13,352 nt of DNA, taken from an uncultured Slackia sp. (GTDB lineage: Bacteria; Actinomycetota; Coriobacteriia; Coriobacteriales; Eggerthellaceae). A model generated the notes under the pieces. It was not told the DNA's origin and made no database searches. It saw only the letters and a list, made by a program, of their open reading frames with translations. Numbering within the stretch: the stretch's first letter is position 1; each line of letters starts with the position of its first letter. The translations under genes were made by a program, and so were the position numbers. Below, one piece after another: positions 1 to 6,574 of the stretch. The stretch spans positions 1-13,352 of the forward strand of contig USEZ01000040.1 of NCBI GenBank assembly GCA_900553775.1, written 5' to 3'.

Positions 1-26
1 CGTTCCGAATCGGCCCGACTGGCGCA

Positions 27-50
27 GGGAGCGCACTTCGGTGCGTGACC
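27..50 (+). repeat. UUCG hairpin, copy A of a GA-flanked repeat motif
   Basis: Stem GCGCAC (31-36) and GTGCGT (41-46) closes a TTCG tetraloop. It is flanked by GA on both sides (29-30 and 47-48) and then by a GG/CC pair. Copy B at 175-211 has the same layout with a compensating C-G to T-A change in the stem. This suggests that the folded form, not only the sequence, is conserved. Confidence 0.5.
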
Positions 51-174
51 GGAGCACGAGGGGCCAAACGAGGTGCCCGAAACCGACAGCGGCATCGCCG
101 CAGGTCGAAATCGTTTCGCCCCCGAATCGCCGCAACGCAGGCGAGAGGCGGCCTCGCCTTCCAGATGCCGCGAA

Positions 175-211
175 GGCTTTGCGAAGCGTACTTCGGTACG
201 TGAGCGAAGCC
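175..211 (+). repeat. UUCG hairpin, copy B of a GA-flanked repeat motif
   Basis: The outer stem GGCTTTGC (175-182) pairs with GCGAAGCC (204-211), with one wobble. Inside it, GA bases face each other (183-184 and 202-203), as in tandem sheared G-A pairs. The inner stem GCGTAC/GTACGT (186-191, 196-201) closes a TTCG loop. It matches copy A at 27-50 with a compensating base-pair change. Bases 202-219 recur exactly at 8115-8132. Confidence 0.5.
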
Positions 212-262
212 TGGAGCGAGCAGATGGGCGGCGAGGGAGCCTCGCAGCCGGACGACCCCGCT

Positions 263-284
263 CCGTCGGCCGGAAGGCCGACGG
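263..284 (-). terminator. Hairpin just after queA, possible terminator
   Basis: A perfect 9-bp stem CCGTCGGCC/GGCCGACGG with a 4-base loop begins 10 bases beyond the queA stop codon. No T-run follows on the minus strand, so it is not a classic intrinsic terminator. It may end queA transcription weakly or belong to the structured region beyond. Confidence 0.4.
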
Positions 285-294
285 AACCCAAGAC

Positions 295-1380
295 CTAATG
301 GATGAACATCGCGTCGCCGAAGCTCAGCATGCGATAGTCGTTTTCGATCGCATGCCTGTATGCCGCCATGATGTTCTCGCGGGTGGAAAACGCGCTTACC
401 AGCATCATGAGCGTAGAGCGCGGCACATGGAAGTTCGTAATCAAGGCGTCCACCACGCCGAATTCGTAGCCTGGCAGGATATACAGGCTCGTGGCTTCGT
501 GGTCGCGCGCGCGAAGGCGGCCGAGCTCGCGGTCGTAGGCGCTCTCAAGCGAACGGACGCTCGTCGTTCCCACGGCGATCACGCGGTTGCCGCGCTCGTG
601 GGCGGCGTCGCATGCATCGACCACATCCTGATTTACGGTGTAAAGCTCGGTATGGATCGCATGCTTTTCCGGATCGTCTTCATCCACGATGCGGAAGGTG
701 TCGAGCCCCACCTCGAGCTCGACCGTCTTCCATTCGACGCCCTTTTCGCGCAGGCGCTCGATCAGCTCGGGCGTGAAATGCAAACCCGCCGTGGGAGCGG
801 CCGCGCTTTTCTCATCGTGCGAGTAGACGGTCTGGTACATCTCTTCGTCGCCCGCATAGCCTTTGATATAGGGGGGGAGCGGCGTATGGCCCACCGCATG
901 CAGCGCATCATCGAGCGAAGCCATGGGCGTGGTCAAACGCACGAGACGCTCTCCTTTGCCCTCGTCGGAACCCCAGCCAATCACTTCGGCCGAAAGCGCC
1001 GTCTCGCCCTCGGCGTCCGTGAAATCGACCACCGCCCCGCTGCCCGGTTTCAAACGCTTGCCCGGGCGCACGAGAACCTCCCACACCGCCGAAGAACCCG
1101 TCTTCGGCTCCACGTCGAAGCGCTCGCGCAGAAGAAACACCTCGGCAGCGCCGCCCGTGCCGCGCTTGGCGCCCAAAAGGCGCGCCGGCATCACGCGGGT
1201 GCTGTTCGCCACCAGCACATCGCCCGGCTGCAGATAATCGCAGATGTCGCGGAAGATGCGGTCTTCGATGGCGCCGGTCGCGCGGTCCATCGCAAGCATC
1301 TTGCAGGCGTCGCGCACAGGGGCGGGCGCCTGCGCGATGCAGCGCTCGGGAAGCTCGTAATCGAAATCGTCGGTTCTCAT
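295..1380 (-). CDS. queA: S-adenosylmethionine:tRNA ribosyltransferase-isomerase QueA
   Basis: QueA moves the ribosyl part of S-adenosylmethionine onto 7-aminomethyl-7-deazaguanine already in the tRNA wobble position, giving epoxyqueuosine. The 361-residue product has the usual family length. It shows the family N-terminus (RTDDFDYELPERCIAQ), the SAPTAGLHFT-type block as AAAPTAGLHFTPEL, and GTTSVRSLES. It ends in an LSFGDAMFIH tail typical of the family. The ATG at 1380 starts right at the conserved N-terminus; the ribosome binding site is weak. queH lies upstream on the same strand, 151 bp away, and catalyses the next step, so the two probably form one unit. No truncation or frameshift is visible. 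Confidence 0.96.
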   Translation of the reverse strand: MRTDDFDYELPERCIAQAPAPVRDACKMLAMDRATGAIEDRIFRDICDYLQPGDVLVANSTRVMPARLLGAKRGTGGAAEVFLLRERFDVEPKTGSSAVWEVLVRPGKRLKPGSGAVVDFTDAEGETALSAEVIGWGSDEGKGERLVRLTTPMASLDDALHAVGHTPLPPYIKGYAGDEEMYQTVYSHDEKSAAAPTAGLHFTPELIERLREKGVEWKTVELEVGLDTFRIVDEDDPEKHAIHTELYTVNQDVVDACDAAHERGNRVIAVGTTSVRSLESAYDRELGRLRARDHEATSLYILPGYEFGVVDALITNFHVPRSTLMMLVSAFSTRENIMAAYRHAIENDYRMLSFGDAMFIH

Positions 1381-1531
1381 GGTTTGTCTTCGCCATTCGC
1401 CAGACGGTGCGCGCCTGCGCGGGCGCCCCGGATCGCCAACGCTTCGCGCGGCGCGATGCGCCGCAGACCGCGTGCGCCCGGCTTGCGTGAGAAGCCTCGC
1501 CGCAGGAAAGGCGCGAAGGCGTGCCCGAAGG

Positions 1532-2266
1532 TCAGTCGGCCGCCTGGCTTTTGGCTTCCTCCTTCATTTTCTTCAGAAGCGCACGCTGGCGCTGCCGTTT
1601 TTCGTTATAGGCCTGCTTCTCGGCGCGCTTGCGGGCACGCTCGGCCTCTTCGGCCGCACGTCGCGGCGCCTCGGCGGCTTCCTTGGCAGCCTTCGCCGCC
1701 GCACGCTCGGCCCGACGCTGCTCGCGCTCTTCGGCGGCCTCGACCTTGGAAAACGCGCATCCGCAGTAATTCTGGCGGTACATGCCCAGCGCTTTGCTGC
1801 GGCGCGTGGCCTCGGAATACTGCTCGCGGAAATCCTGAAACACAGGCTCGATGCCGTACGTCGCGCAGGCGGCCGAAAGCTCTTCGCCGATGACGTCTAT
1901 ATATTGGTAGGGGCTTACGGTAAGCGTCGTTGCCAAGCCGTCGAAGCCATGCTCGGCCGCATACCGGGCCGCTTCGTCGAGGCGCAAGCGATAGCACGCG
2001 CGACACCTGCTCGAACGCATATCGGGATCGGTGCCGAACACGCCCGCCGCATTGGCCCACGCCTGAGGGTCGTATTCCCCTTCGATCACGGGTATTCCCT
2101 GTTCATGAGCGAAATCAAGCATGGTTTGCAGCCGATGGTCGTATTCGGCGGCAGGATGGATGTTCGAATTCATGTACGCGATCGAGATATCGTGCCCCGC
2201 CTCGAGCAGCAGGCGCAACGGCTCGAGGGAGCACGGCCCGCAGCACGCATGCAGAAGCAATTTCAC
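1532..2266 (-). CDS. queH: Epoxyqueuosine reductase QueH with a long charged C-terminal tail
   Basis: QueH reduces epoxyqueuosine in tRNA to queuosine and replaces the unrelated cobalamin-dependent QueG. The 244-residue product has the QueH cysteines: HACCGPC (Cys8, Cys9, Cys12), RSSRCRAC (Cys88, Cys91) and YCGC (Cys168, Cys170). By homology these hold a 4Fe-4S cluster and a redox pair. Start is GTG at 2266, with AGAGGA five bases upstream and the conserved KLLLHACCGPC immediately after. From about residue 175 to 244 the protein continues as an Ala/Arg/Glu/Lys-rich, probably helical or coiled-coil tail beyond the catalytic core. It pairs with downstream queA and is divergent from the HAD gene at 2400. 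Confidence 0.94.
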   Translation of the reverse strand: MKLLLHACCGPCSLEPLRLLLEAGHDISIAYMNSNIHPAAEYDHRLQTMLDFAHEQGIPVIEGEYDPQAWANAAGVFGTDPDMRSSRCRACYRLRLDEAARYAAEHGFDGLATTLTVSPYQYIDVIGEELSAACATYGIEPVFQDFREQYSEATRRSKALGMYRQNYCGCAFSKVEAAEEREQRRAERAAAKAAKEAAEAPRRAAEEAERARKRAEKQAYNEKRQRQRALLKKMKEEAKSQAAD

Positions 2267-2321
2267 GCACGTCCTCTTTTCCGGCCGCTTCGGCCTCTGT
2301 CTTTTACGTATGCAGACGCGC

Positions 2322-2351
2322 TTTCGCGACGTCTCGAAACCGCACTATATT
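2322..2351 (+). promoter_or_regulatory. Putative promoter and dyad for the HAD gene, between divergent genes
   Basis: TATATT at 2346-2351 matches five of six bases of the -10 consensus and lies about 50 bp before the HAD start. The -35 region (TTCGCG, 17-bp spacer) is poor. An imperfect 18-bp dyad, TTTCGCGAC/GTCTCGAAA at 2322-2339, lies in the same gap and could be an operator shared with queH. This is a pattern call only. Confidence 0.35.
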
Positions 2352-2399
2352 ACCATGCTGCCTTGTTTGTTCTCCATCCTCCAGAAAAGGACGATAGCC

Positions 2400-3134
2400 A
2401 TGCAAGAACCGCGCGCATACACCACCGTTTTCTTCGACCTCGACGGCACGCTGCTGCCGATCGATACGGGCGATTTCATGAGCGCATACACGGTTTCTCT
2501 CGGAGAATTCGCGCATGATCGGGGCCTGGACGGGCGCGCCGTCATGGAGGCTCTCTTCGCAGGCGTGAAGGCCATGGCGAAAAACGACGGGGCCCGCACG
2601 AACCGCGATATGTTCTGGGACGCCTTCTCGCAGGCGGCCGGCATGGACGCGCGCACGACCGAGACGCTGTTCGACGAATACTACGACGGCCCCTTCAACG
2701 ACATAGCCCGCCTTGCCGCGCCGAATCCGGCAGCGGCGCGCGCGATTGCCGCGCTGAAAAGCAAAGGATACGCGATCGCTTTGACCACCATGCCCATGTT
2801 TCCGCTCAAAGCCGTGCATGCGCGCCTGAAATGGGCCGGGCTCGATGCTGCCGATTTCGCCTTCGTCACCGATTACGCCACCGCAACTTCGGTGAAACCG
2901 CAGGTCGCCTATTACGAAGAGGCGCTGCGCCGCGCAGGCGCCGAACCTGCCGAAGTGCTCATGGTGGGCAACAACACCCGCGAAGACGGAGCCGCCTATC
3001 GCGCCGGATGCGACATCTATTTCGTCACCGACAACCTGATCGAATCGGAAGACGGGCTGAACGTGGCGGAGCACAAGCACGGAACGCTGGAGGATTTCGC
3101 CCGCTTCTGCGAAGGTCTGCCGAGCCTCGCGTAA
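2400..3134 (+). CDS. HAD-superfamily hydrolase (probable phosphatase)
   Basis: The 244-residue product has the four HAD motifs. Motif I is FFDLDGTLL with Asp13 as likely nucleophile and Asp15 as acid/base. Motif II is the TT pair at 129-130, motif III is Lys166 in SVKPQ, and motif IV is VGNNTREDGAA at about 189-199. Motif IV has Asn where many HAD proteins have the first acidic residue, leaving Glu195-Asp196 for magnesium binding. The cap domain is helical and inserted after motif I. Start is ATG at 2400, with AAAAGGA eight bases upstream. The gene is convergent with phnX and divergent from queH. The substrate cannot be read from the sequence; a small phosphorylated metabolite is the family default. 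Confidence 0.85.
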   Translation: MQEPRAYTTVFFDLDGTLLPIDTGDFMSAYTVSLGEFAHDRGLDGRAVMEALFAGVKAMAKNDGARTNRDMFWDAFSQAAGMDARTTETLFDEYYDGPFNDIARLAAPNPAAARAIAALKSKGYAIALTTMPMFPLKAVHARLKWAGLDAADFAFVTDYATATSVKPQVAYYEEALRRAGAEPAEVLMVGNNTREDGAAYRAGCDIYFVTDNLIESEDGLNVAEHKHGTLEDFARFCEGLPSLA

Positions 3135-3163
3135 ACGCGCAACGCCGCAAAGCGCGGACCGGC

Positions 3164-3199
3164 GCTGCGTAGGCGGATGGAGGATGCCGCCTACGCAGC
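3164..3199. terminator. Probable bidirectional terminator between the HAD gene and phnX
   Basis: A perfect 13-bp stem (GCTGCGTAGGCGG at 3164-3176 with its complement at 3187-3199) and a 10-base loop lie between two convergent stop codons at 3134 and 3216. There is no U-run on either side. The position between convergent genes supports termination in both directions. Confidence 0.65.
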
Positions 3200-3215
3200 A
3201 TGAAATGCGCGACGC

Positions 3216-3989
3216 CTAGCTGAGCTGACGTATAAGCCGCGGCAATTCGGCCATCGTGGCGATGACCGCATCGGCGCCCGCGGCACGAAACGTCGCGGCG
3301 ACGCGCGCGCATGCCGCCGCTCGCTCATAGACGGCAAGCGCCTCGAATTCTTCCTGCGTCAAGGCAAGCTCGGAGCTGCCTTCCACAACGCCCACGGTGA
3401 ACACGCCCGCGGCCTTTCCTTCTTCGATGTCGCTTACGGTATCGCCCACTTTGGCGACCTCGGACACGCTCGCCGCGCCGAGTTCTCGCATATTGCGAAA
3501 CACCATGTACGGATACGGACGGCCCTTGCCGCCTACCGCATCGGGCGTCACCGTGCAATCGGGCGCATAGCCCTGCGCGGCGGCGGCAGGCGCCACCACG
3601 GCCATCATCGCGTCGGTATAGCCCGTGGTAGACCCGATGCGCACGCCCATCTCGCGCAGTTCGGCCACGGCGTCGAGCACTTCGGGCTTCGGCGTGGCGA
3701 AGCAGTCCAGGATGGAAAACAGCTTCTCCTCGAACAGCGGATACATCTTTTGCACGTCGGATTCTTCGGGCAGCCTGCCGTGTACGGCCTGCCATTGCGC
3801 CTCGATGCGCTCCATATGCAGCATCGTGCGGATATGGTCGATCTTCAGCATGCCCATGGGCTTGCGCGTCTCTTTCATCGTGGGCTCGACGCCGTAATGC
3901 TTGAACACCTCCATAAACGCCTGGACGGGGGCGAAGCATCCGTAATCGACCGTGGTTCCCGCCCAGTCGAAGATAACCATTTTGATCAT
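3216..3989 (-). CDS. phnX: Phosphonoacetaldehyde hydrolase PhnX (phosphonatase)
   Basis: PhnX cleaves the C-P bond of phosphonoacetaldehyde to acetaldehyde and phosphate, the second step of 2-aminoethylphosphonate breakdown. The 257-residue product follows the phosphonatase family from end to end. Asp8 is the nucleophile in IFDWAGTTVDYGCFAP, Lys49 in KPMGMLKIDH is the position of the Schiff-base lysine (Lys53 in the Bacillus cereus enzyme), GSTTGYT is motif II, and KVGDTVSDIEEG is motif IV. Start is ATG at 3989 with AAAGGG upstream; an in-frame ATG at 3980 is less likely. It lies 62 bp after the phnW remnant on the same strand. The enzyme looks functional although its normal partner PhnW looks broken. 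Confidence 0.95.
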   Translation of the reverse strand: MIKMVIFDWAGTTVDYGCFAPVQAFMEVFKHYGVEPTMKETRKPMGMLKIDHIRTMLHMERIEAQWQAVHGRLPEESDVQKMYPLFEEKLFSILDCFATPKPEVLDAVAELREMGVRIGSTTGYTDAMMAVVAPAAAAQGYAPDCTVTPDAVGGKGRPYPYMVFRNMRELGAASVSEVAKVGDTVSDIEEGKAAGVFTVGVVEGSSELALTQEEFEALAVYERAAACARVAATFRAAGADAVIATMAELPRLIRQLS

Positions 3990-4051
3990 GACAACCCTTT
4001 CTCAAGCAATGCCGCACGCCAGCTTGCCGCAGAGCGCGCCTCTTCTCGAAC

Positions 4052-4890
4052 CTACGCCTGCTCGGCACGCTTTTCGGCCAAGAAATCGGCCAAGGCGGCG
4101 GCGACGTTTTCGATGTCGGCCGGATAGATTTCGCCGATGTTGCCGATACGGAACGTATCGCCGTCGAGCAGCTTGCCGGGATACAGCACGTACCCGCGCG
4201 CCTTCACGTAGTCGTACATCTCCTTGAACGTGAGACACGTCTTCAGGATGGCAGAACGTCGTGATGATCGGGCCCTGATGCTCTTTCAGATAAAGCATGA
4301 AGCCCATGTCGGTCATGCGCTCGATGAGCAACGCGTTGTTCGCCGCATACCGGGCATGCCGCGCCTCGATGCCGCCCTCTTCGACCAGTTCGCGCAGCGC
4401 CTGGGCGAAGGCGAGCACCGTATGGGTGGGCGACGTGAAGCGCCATTTGCCGCCGTCGCGCTCCATGGTTTCGTACTGCGCGTACAGATCGAGCGACAGG
4501 CTGCGCGCCTTGCCGCGGCTTTCCTCCAGCAGATCGCGCCGGCAGATGATGAACGAAAAGCCCGGAACGCCCTGGATGCATTCGTTCGCGCTGCTCACCA
4601 GGAAATCGATGCCCCACTTTTGCATGGGGATATCGACGCCCGCAAAGCTCGACATGGCGTCGACGATGAACGTCTTGCCGGCCTGCTTGACAACCTTGCC
4701 CACGGCTTCGATATCGTTGAGCAGGCCCGATGTGGTTTCGCTATGTACCATGGCCACATGCGTGATGGAAGGGTCGGCCGCGAGGTATGCGGCCACTTTC
4801 TCGGAGTCGGGCACCGTATCGAACGCCTCGGCGTATTCGGTGCACGGCACGCCCGCCTGGCGGCAGATATCCGCCAGGCGTACGCCGTAG
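4052..4890 (-). pseudogene. phnW: 2-aminoethylphosphonate:pyruvate transaminase remnant (phnW)
   Basis: PhnW is the PLP enzyme that turns 2-aminoethylphosphonate and pyruvate into phosphonoacetaldehyde and alanine. Clear PhnW sequence is readable from YGVRLADICRQAG (about 4889) through ITHVAMVHSETTSGLLN, IVDAMSSFAGVDIPM, GVPGFSFIICRR, GGKWRFTSPTHTVLAFAQAL and GPIITTF. Three faults are visible. About 85-90 N-terminal residues are absent, with the ABC permease 3' end sitting directly upstream in another frame. The Schiff-base lysine of SSANKCIQGVPGF is Glu (codon at 4583-4581). Around 4228-4255 the frame shifts by one base, and the rest (FKEMYDYVKARGYVLYPGK to the TAG at 4054-4052) lies in another frame. 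There is no start codon or ribosome binding site of its own. A sequencing or assembly error could explain one fault but hardly all three. Confidence 0.88.
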
Positions 4891-6573
4891 CGCGAAAGCG
4901 GGCGTCCGCACGGCGCTTCCGGCCTTGCGCGGCCTGGTAGCCAAGGCGATCGCCCCTTTGACCGCCAGGTTCGCCGCCAGGATGAACAGCGACAGCACGA
5001 AGATGCTGTCGAAATCGGCCACATGCTGCAGCGCCGATATCTTCGTGGTGACCACCATCGTGTGAGCGCCGGTGAGAAACACCACCGCGCTGACGGTGAC
5101 CATGGCGTTGACGAAGTAATACCCGAACACCTGCAGGATGGAAGGCAGCGCATTCGGCGTGATGATGCGCATCACGGTTTTGATCCAGCTATCGCCCATC
5201 AGGCGCGCCGTAGTCTCCCACGAGGAGTTCATCTTCGACAGGGCGTCTTTCATCATCTGATACGGCGTGGCGAAGTAGTGGATGACGTTGCACAGCACCA
5301 GGATGGCGAACGTGCCCTGAAGCGGCCCGCCCGAGAAGACGAACAGATACGCCACGCCGAGCACCATGCCGGGCACCGTGTTGACGATGCTCGAGAGCGC
5401 GTCGATCGCGCGTTTGGCCGCAGGCGCCAGGTTGCTGCGCGTGGTGACGAGCGCGGCGGCGTATGCCACCAGGCAGCCGAGCACCGCCGTGCACGCCGCG
5501 ACGACGAGCGCGTTGGAAAACACGCCGCCAAGCTCGGAATCGACGAACACCGACGCCACGTGGTCGAGCGTGAAATACGGTTTGAACGGCCACATCTGCA
5601 TGAAGGGCACGATCGCGATGACCGCGAACACCGAAAGCACGCACGCGAGAACGACGACGGAAGCGGCGGCGCAGGCGCAATCGCGCAGGCGGTTCGCAGG
5701 AATCTCGACGGAAGAGATCCTGTCGTAGCGGATCACATGCCGCTCGAGCGCCGCCGTCGCCGCGATGCTGAAAACAGAAGGCAGCAGCATGACCACCGCG
5801 ATCACGTCGCCTTGGTTGAAATCGGGCACGGCGCCGAGCATCTTGCCGTACAGCTCGAGCGCGACCACGTTGTATTCGCCGCCCACCGACGTGGGAATGC
5901 CGTAGTCGGTGAAGCTCAGGAAAAACGCCAGGATGAACGCCGTGCACAGCGAACCTGCAAGAGGGCGCACGATCGTGCGCATGAAGGTCGCCATCGGGGC
6001 GTCCCCCATGATGCGCGACACGATCATGAAACGCTTGTCGACGAACTGGAAGCTGTTATTGATCAGGAGAAACGCCGTGGGCAGCGTATAGATGACATAG
6101 CCGATGAGCAATCCGTTGAAGCCGTAGATGTCGAACGGCTGAAAGCCCAGCAATTCGGTAAGCAGACCCTGGCGGCCGAACGAGTAGATGATCGCGAACC
6201 CGTAGGTGATGGTGGGCAGCAGCATGGGCATCTGCGTCAGCAGCGTGACGGCCTTTTTCAGGCCTTTCGGCACGTTGGTGCAGTTCACCGTATAGGCGAG
6301 CAGAAATGCCAGGAATACCGACACGAATGCCGCCGCGGCCGAGACGACCAGGCTGTTCGCGATGCTTTCGACGAAATCGCCGTCGGAAAACACCTCCAGA
6401 TAGTTTTGAATCGTCAGCCCGCCGTCGGCCGACATGAACGATTTTCCGACGGCGAACACGAGCGGAATGGCGAAAAACGCCGCGAAGACGAGCGACACCG
6501 CGACGAAAAGCGCGCGCAGCTCCCATTCGCCCGCGCGTACAAGACCGAGCGCCTTTCGAACGGACGCGGGCAT
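4741..6573 (-). CDS. ABC transporter permease, two-domain (PhnU-like), with a chimeric 3' end
   Basis: This is a fused inner-membrane permease of the binding-protein-dependent type, with two sets of about six membrane helices. Each half has an EAA-like loop for the ATPase: SRIMGDAPMATFMRTIVRP in the first and ARLMGDSWIKTVMRIITPN in the second. Start is ATG at 6573, one base after the ATPase stop, with the conserved-looking MPASVRKALG N-terminus. Permease-like sequence runs to about residue 550 (near 4935-4905), close to the full length of related 2-aminoethylphosphonate permeases. The last 50 or so residues, to the stop at 4741, are phnW DNA read in the wrong frame. The native stop therefore seems lost. 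The substrate (2-aminoethylphosphonate) is inferred from phnW and phnX alone. Confidence 0.82.
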   Translation of the reverse strand: MPASVRKALGLVRAGEWELRALFVAVSLVFAAFFAIPLVFAVGKSFMSADGGLTIQNYLEVFSDGDFVESIANSLVVSAAAAFVSVFLAFLLAYTVNCTNVPKGLKKAVTLLTQMPMLLPTITYGFAIIYSFGRQGLLTELLGFQPFDIYGFNGLLIGYVIYTLPTAFLLINNSFQFVDKRFMIVSRIMGDAPMATFMRTIVRPLAGSLCTAFILAFFLSFTDYGIPTSVGGEYNVVALELYGKMLGAVPDFNQGDVIAVVMLLPSVFSIAATAALERHVIRYDRISSVEIPANRLRDCACAAASVVVLACVLSVFAVIAIVPFMQMWPFKPYFTLDHVASVFVDSELGGVFSNALVVAACTAVLGCLVAYAAALVTTRSNLAPAAKRAIDALSSIVNTVPGMVLGVAYLFVFSGGPLQGTFAILVLCNVIHYFATPYQMMKDALSKMNSSWETTARLMGDSWIKTVMRIITPNALPSILQVFGYYFVNAMVTVSAVVFLTGAHTMVVTTKISALQHVADFDSIFVLSLFILAANLAVKGAIALATRPRKAGSAVRTPAFALRRTPGGYLPPGGRAVHRIRRGVRYGARLRESGRIPRGRPFHHACGHGT

Positions 6574-6574
6574 G

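Larger units (their letters stand above)
1..294. other. Structured non-coding region downstream of queA
   Basis: I see no credible gene in this stretch; the open frames across it are low-complexity Arg/Ala/Pro-rich readings. It contains a chain of inverted repeats: a UUCG hairpin at about 27-50, a GGCGAG/CTCGCC stem at 140-158, a long UUCG hairpin at 175-211, a stem at 227-249 (GCGAGG/CCTCGC extended by GGC/GCC across a mismatch), and a 9-bp GGAA-loop hairpin at 263-284. The two UUCG hairpins share sequence and structure. The region could be an intergenic repeat element or a structured RNA; the strand is not decided by the sequence. It may continue beyond the window edge. Confidence 0.5.

Noticed and set aside
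1..294. CRISPR array or mobile-element end
   Set aside because: The repeats are two diverged hairpins with no regular spacing, and no transposase or target duplication is visible.
73..1893. Long plus-strand open frame (606 residues)
   Set aside because: It is the antisense reading of queA and part of queH; its sequence is His/Arg-rich without any family motif, as expected for GC-rich shadow frames.
4741..4890. Programmed frameshift making a permease-PhnW fusion protein
   Set aside because: No slippery heptamer is evident at the junction, the PhnW N-terminus and PLP lysine are lost, and a second frameshift follows. Decay is the simpler reading.
4002..5153. A 383-residue minus-strand frame that includes the phnW core
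   Set aside because: Its first 85 or so residues are permease DNA read out of frame and its last 75 follow the phnW frameshift. It is not a real single gene.
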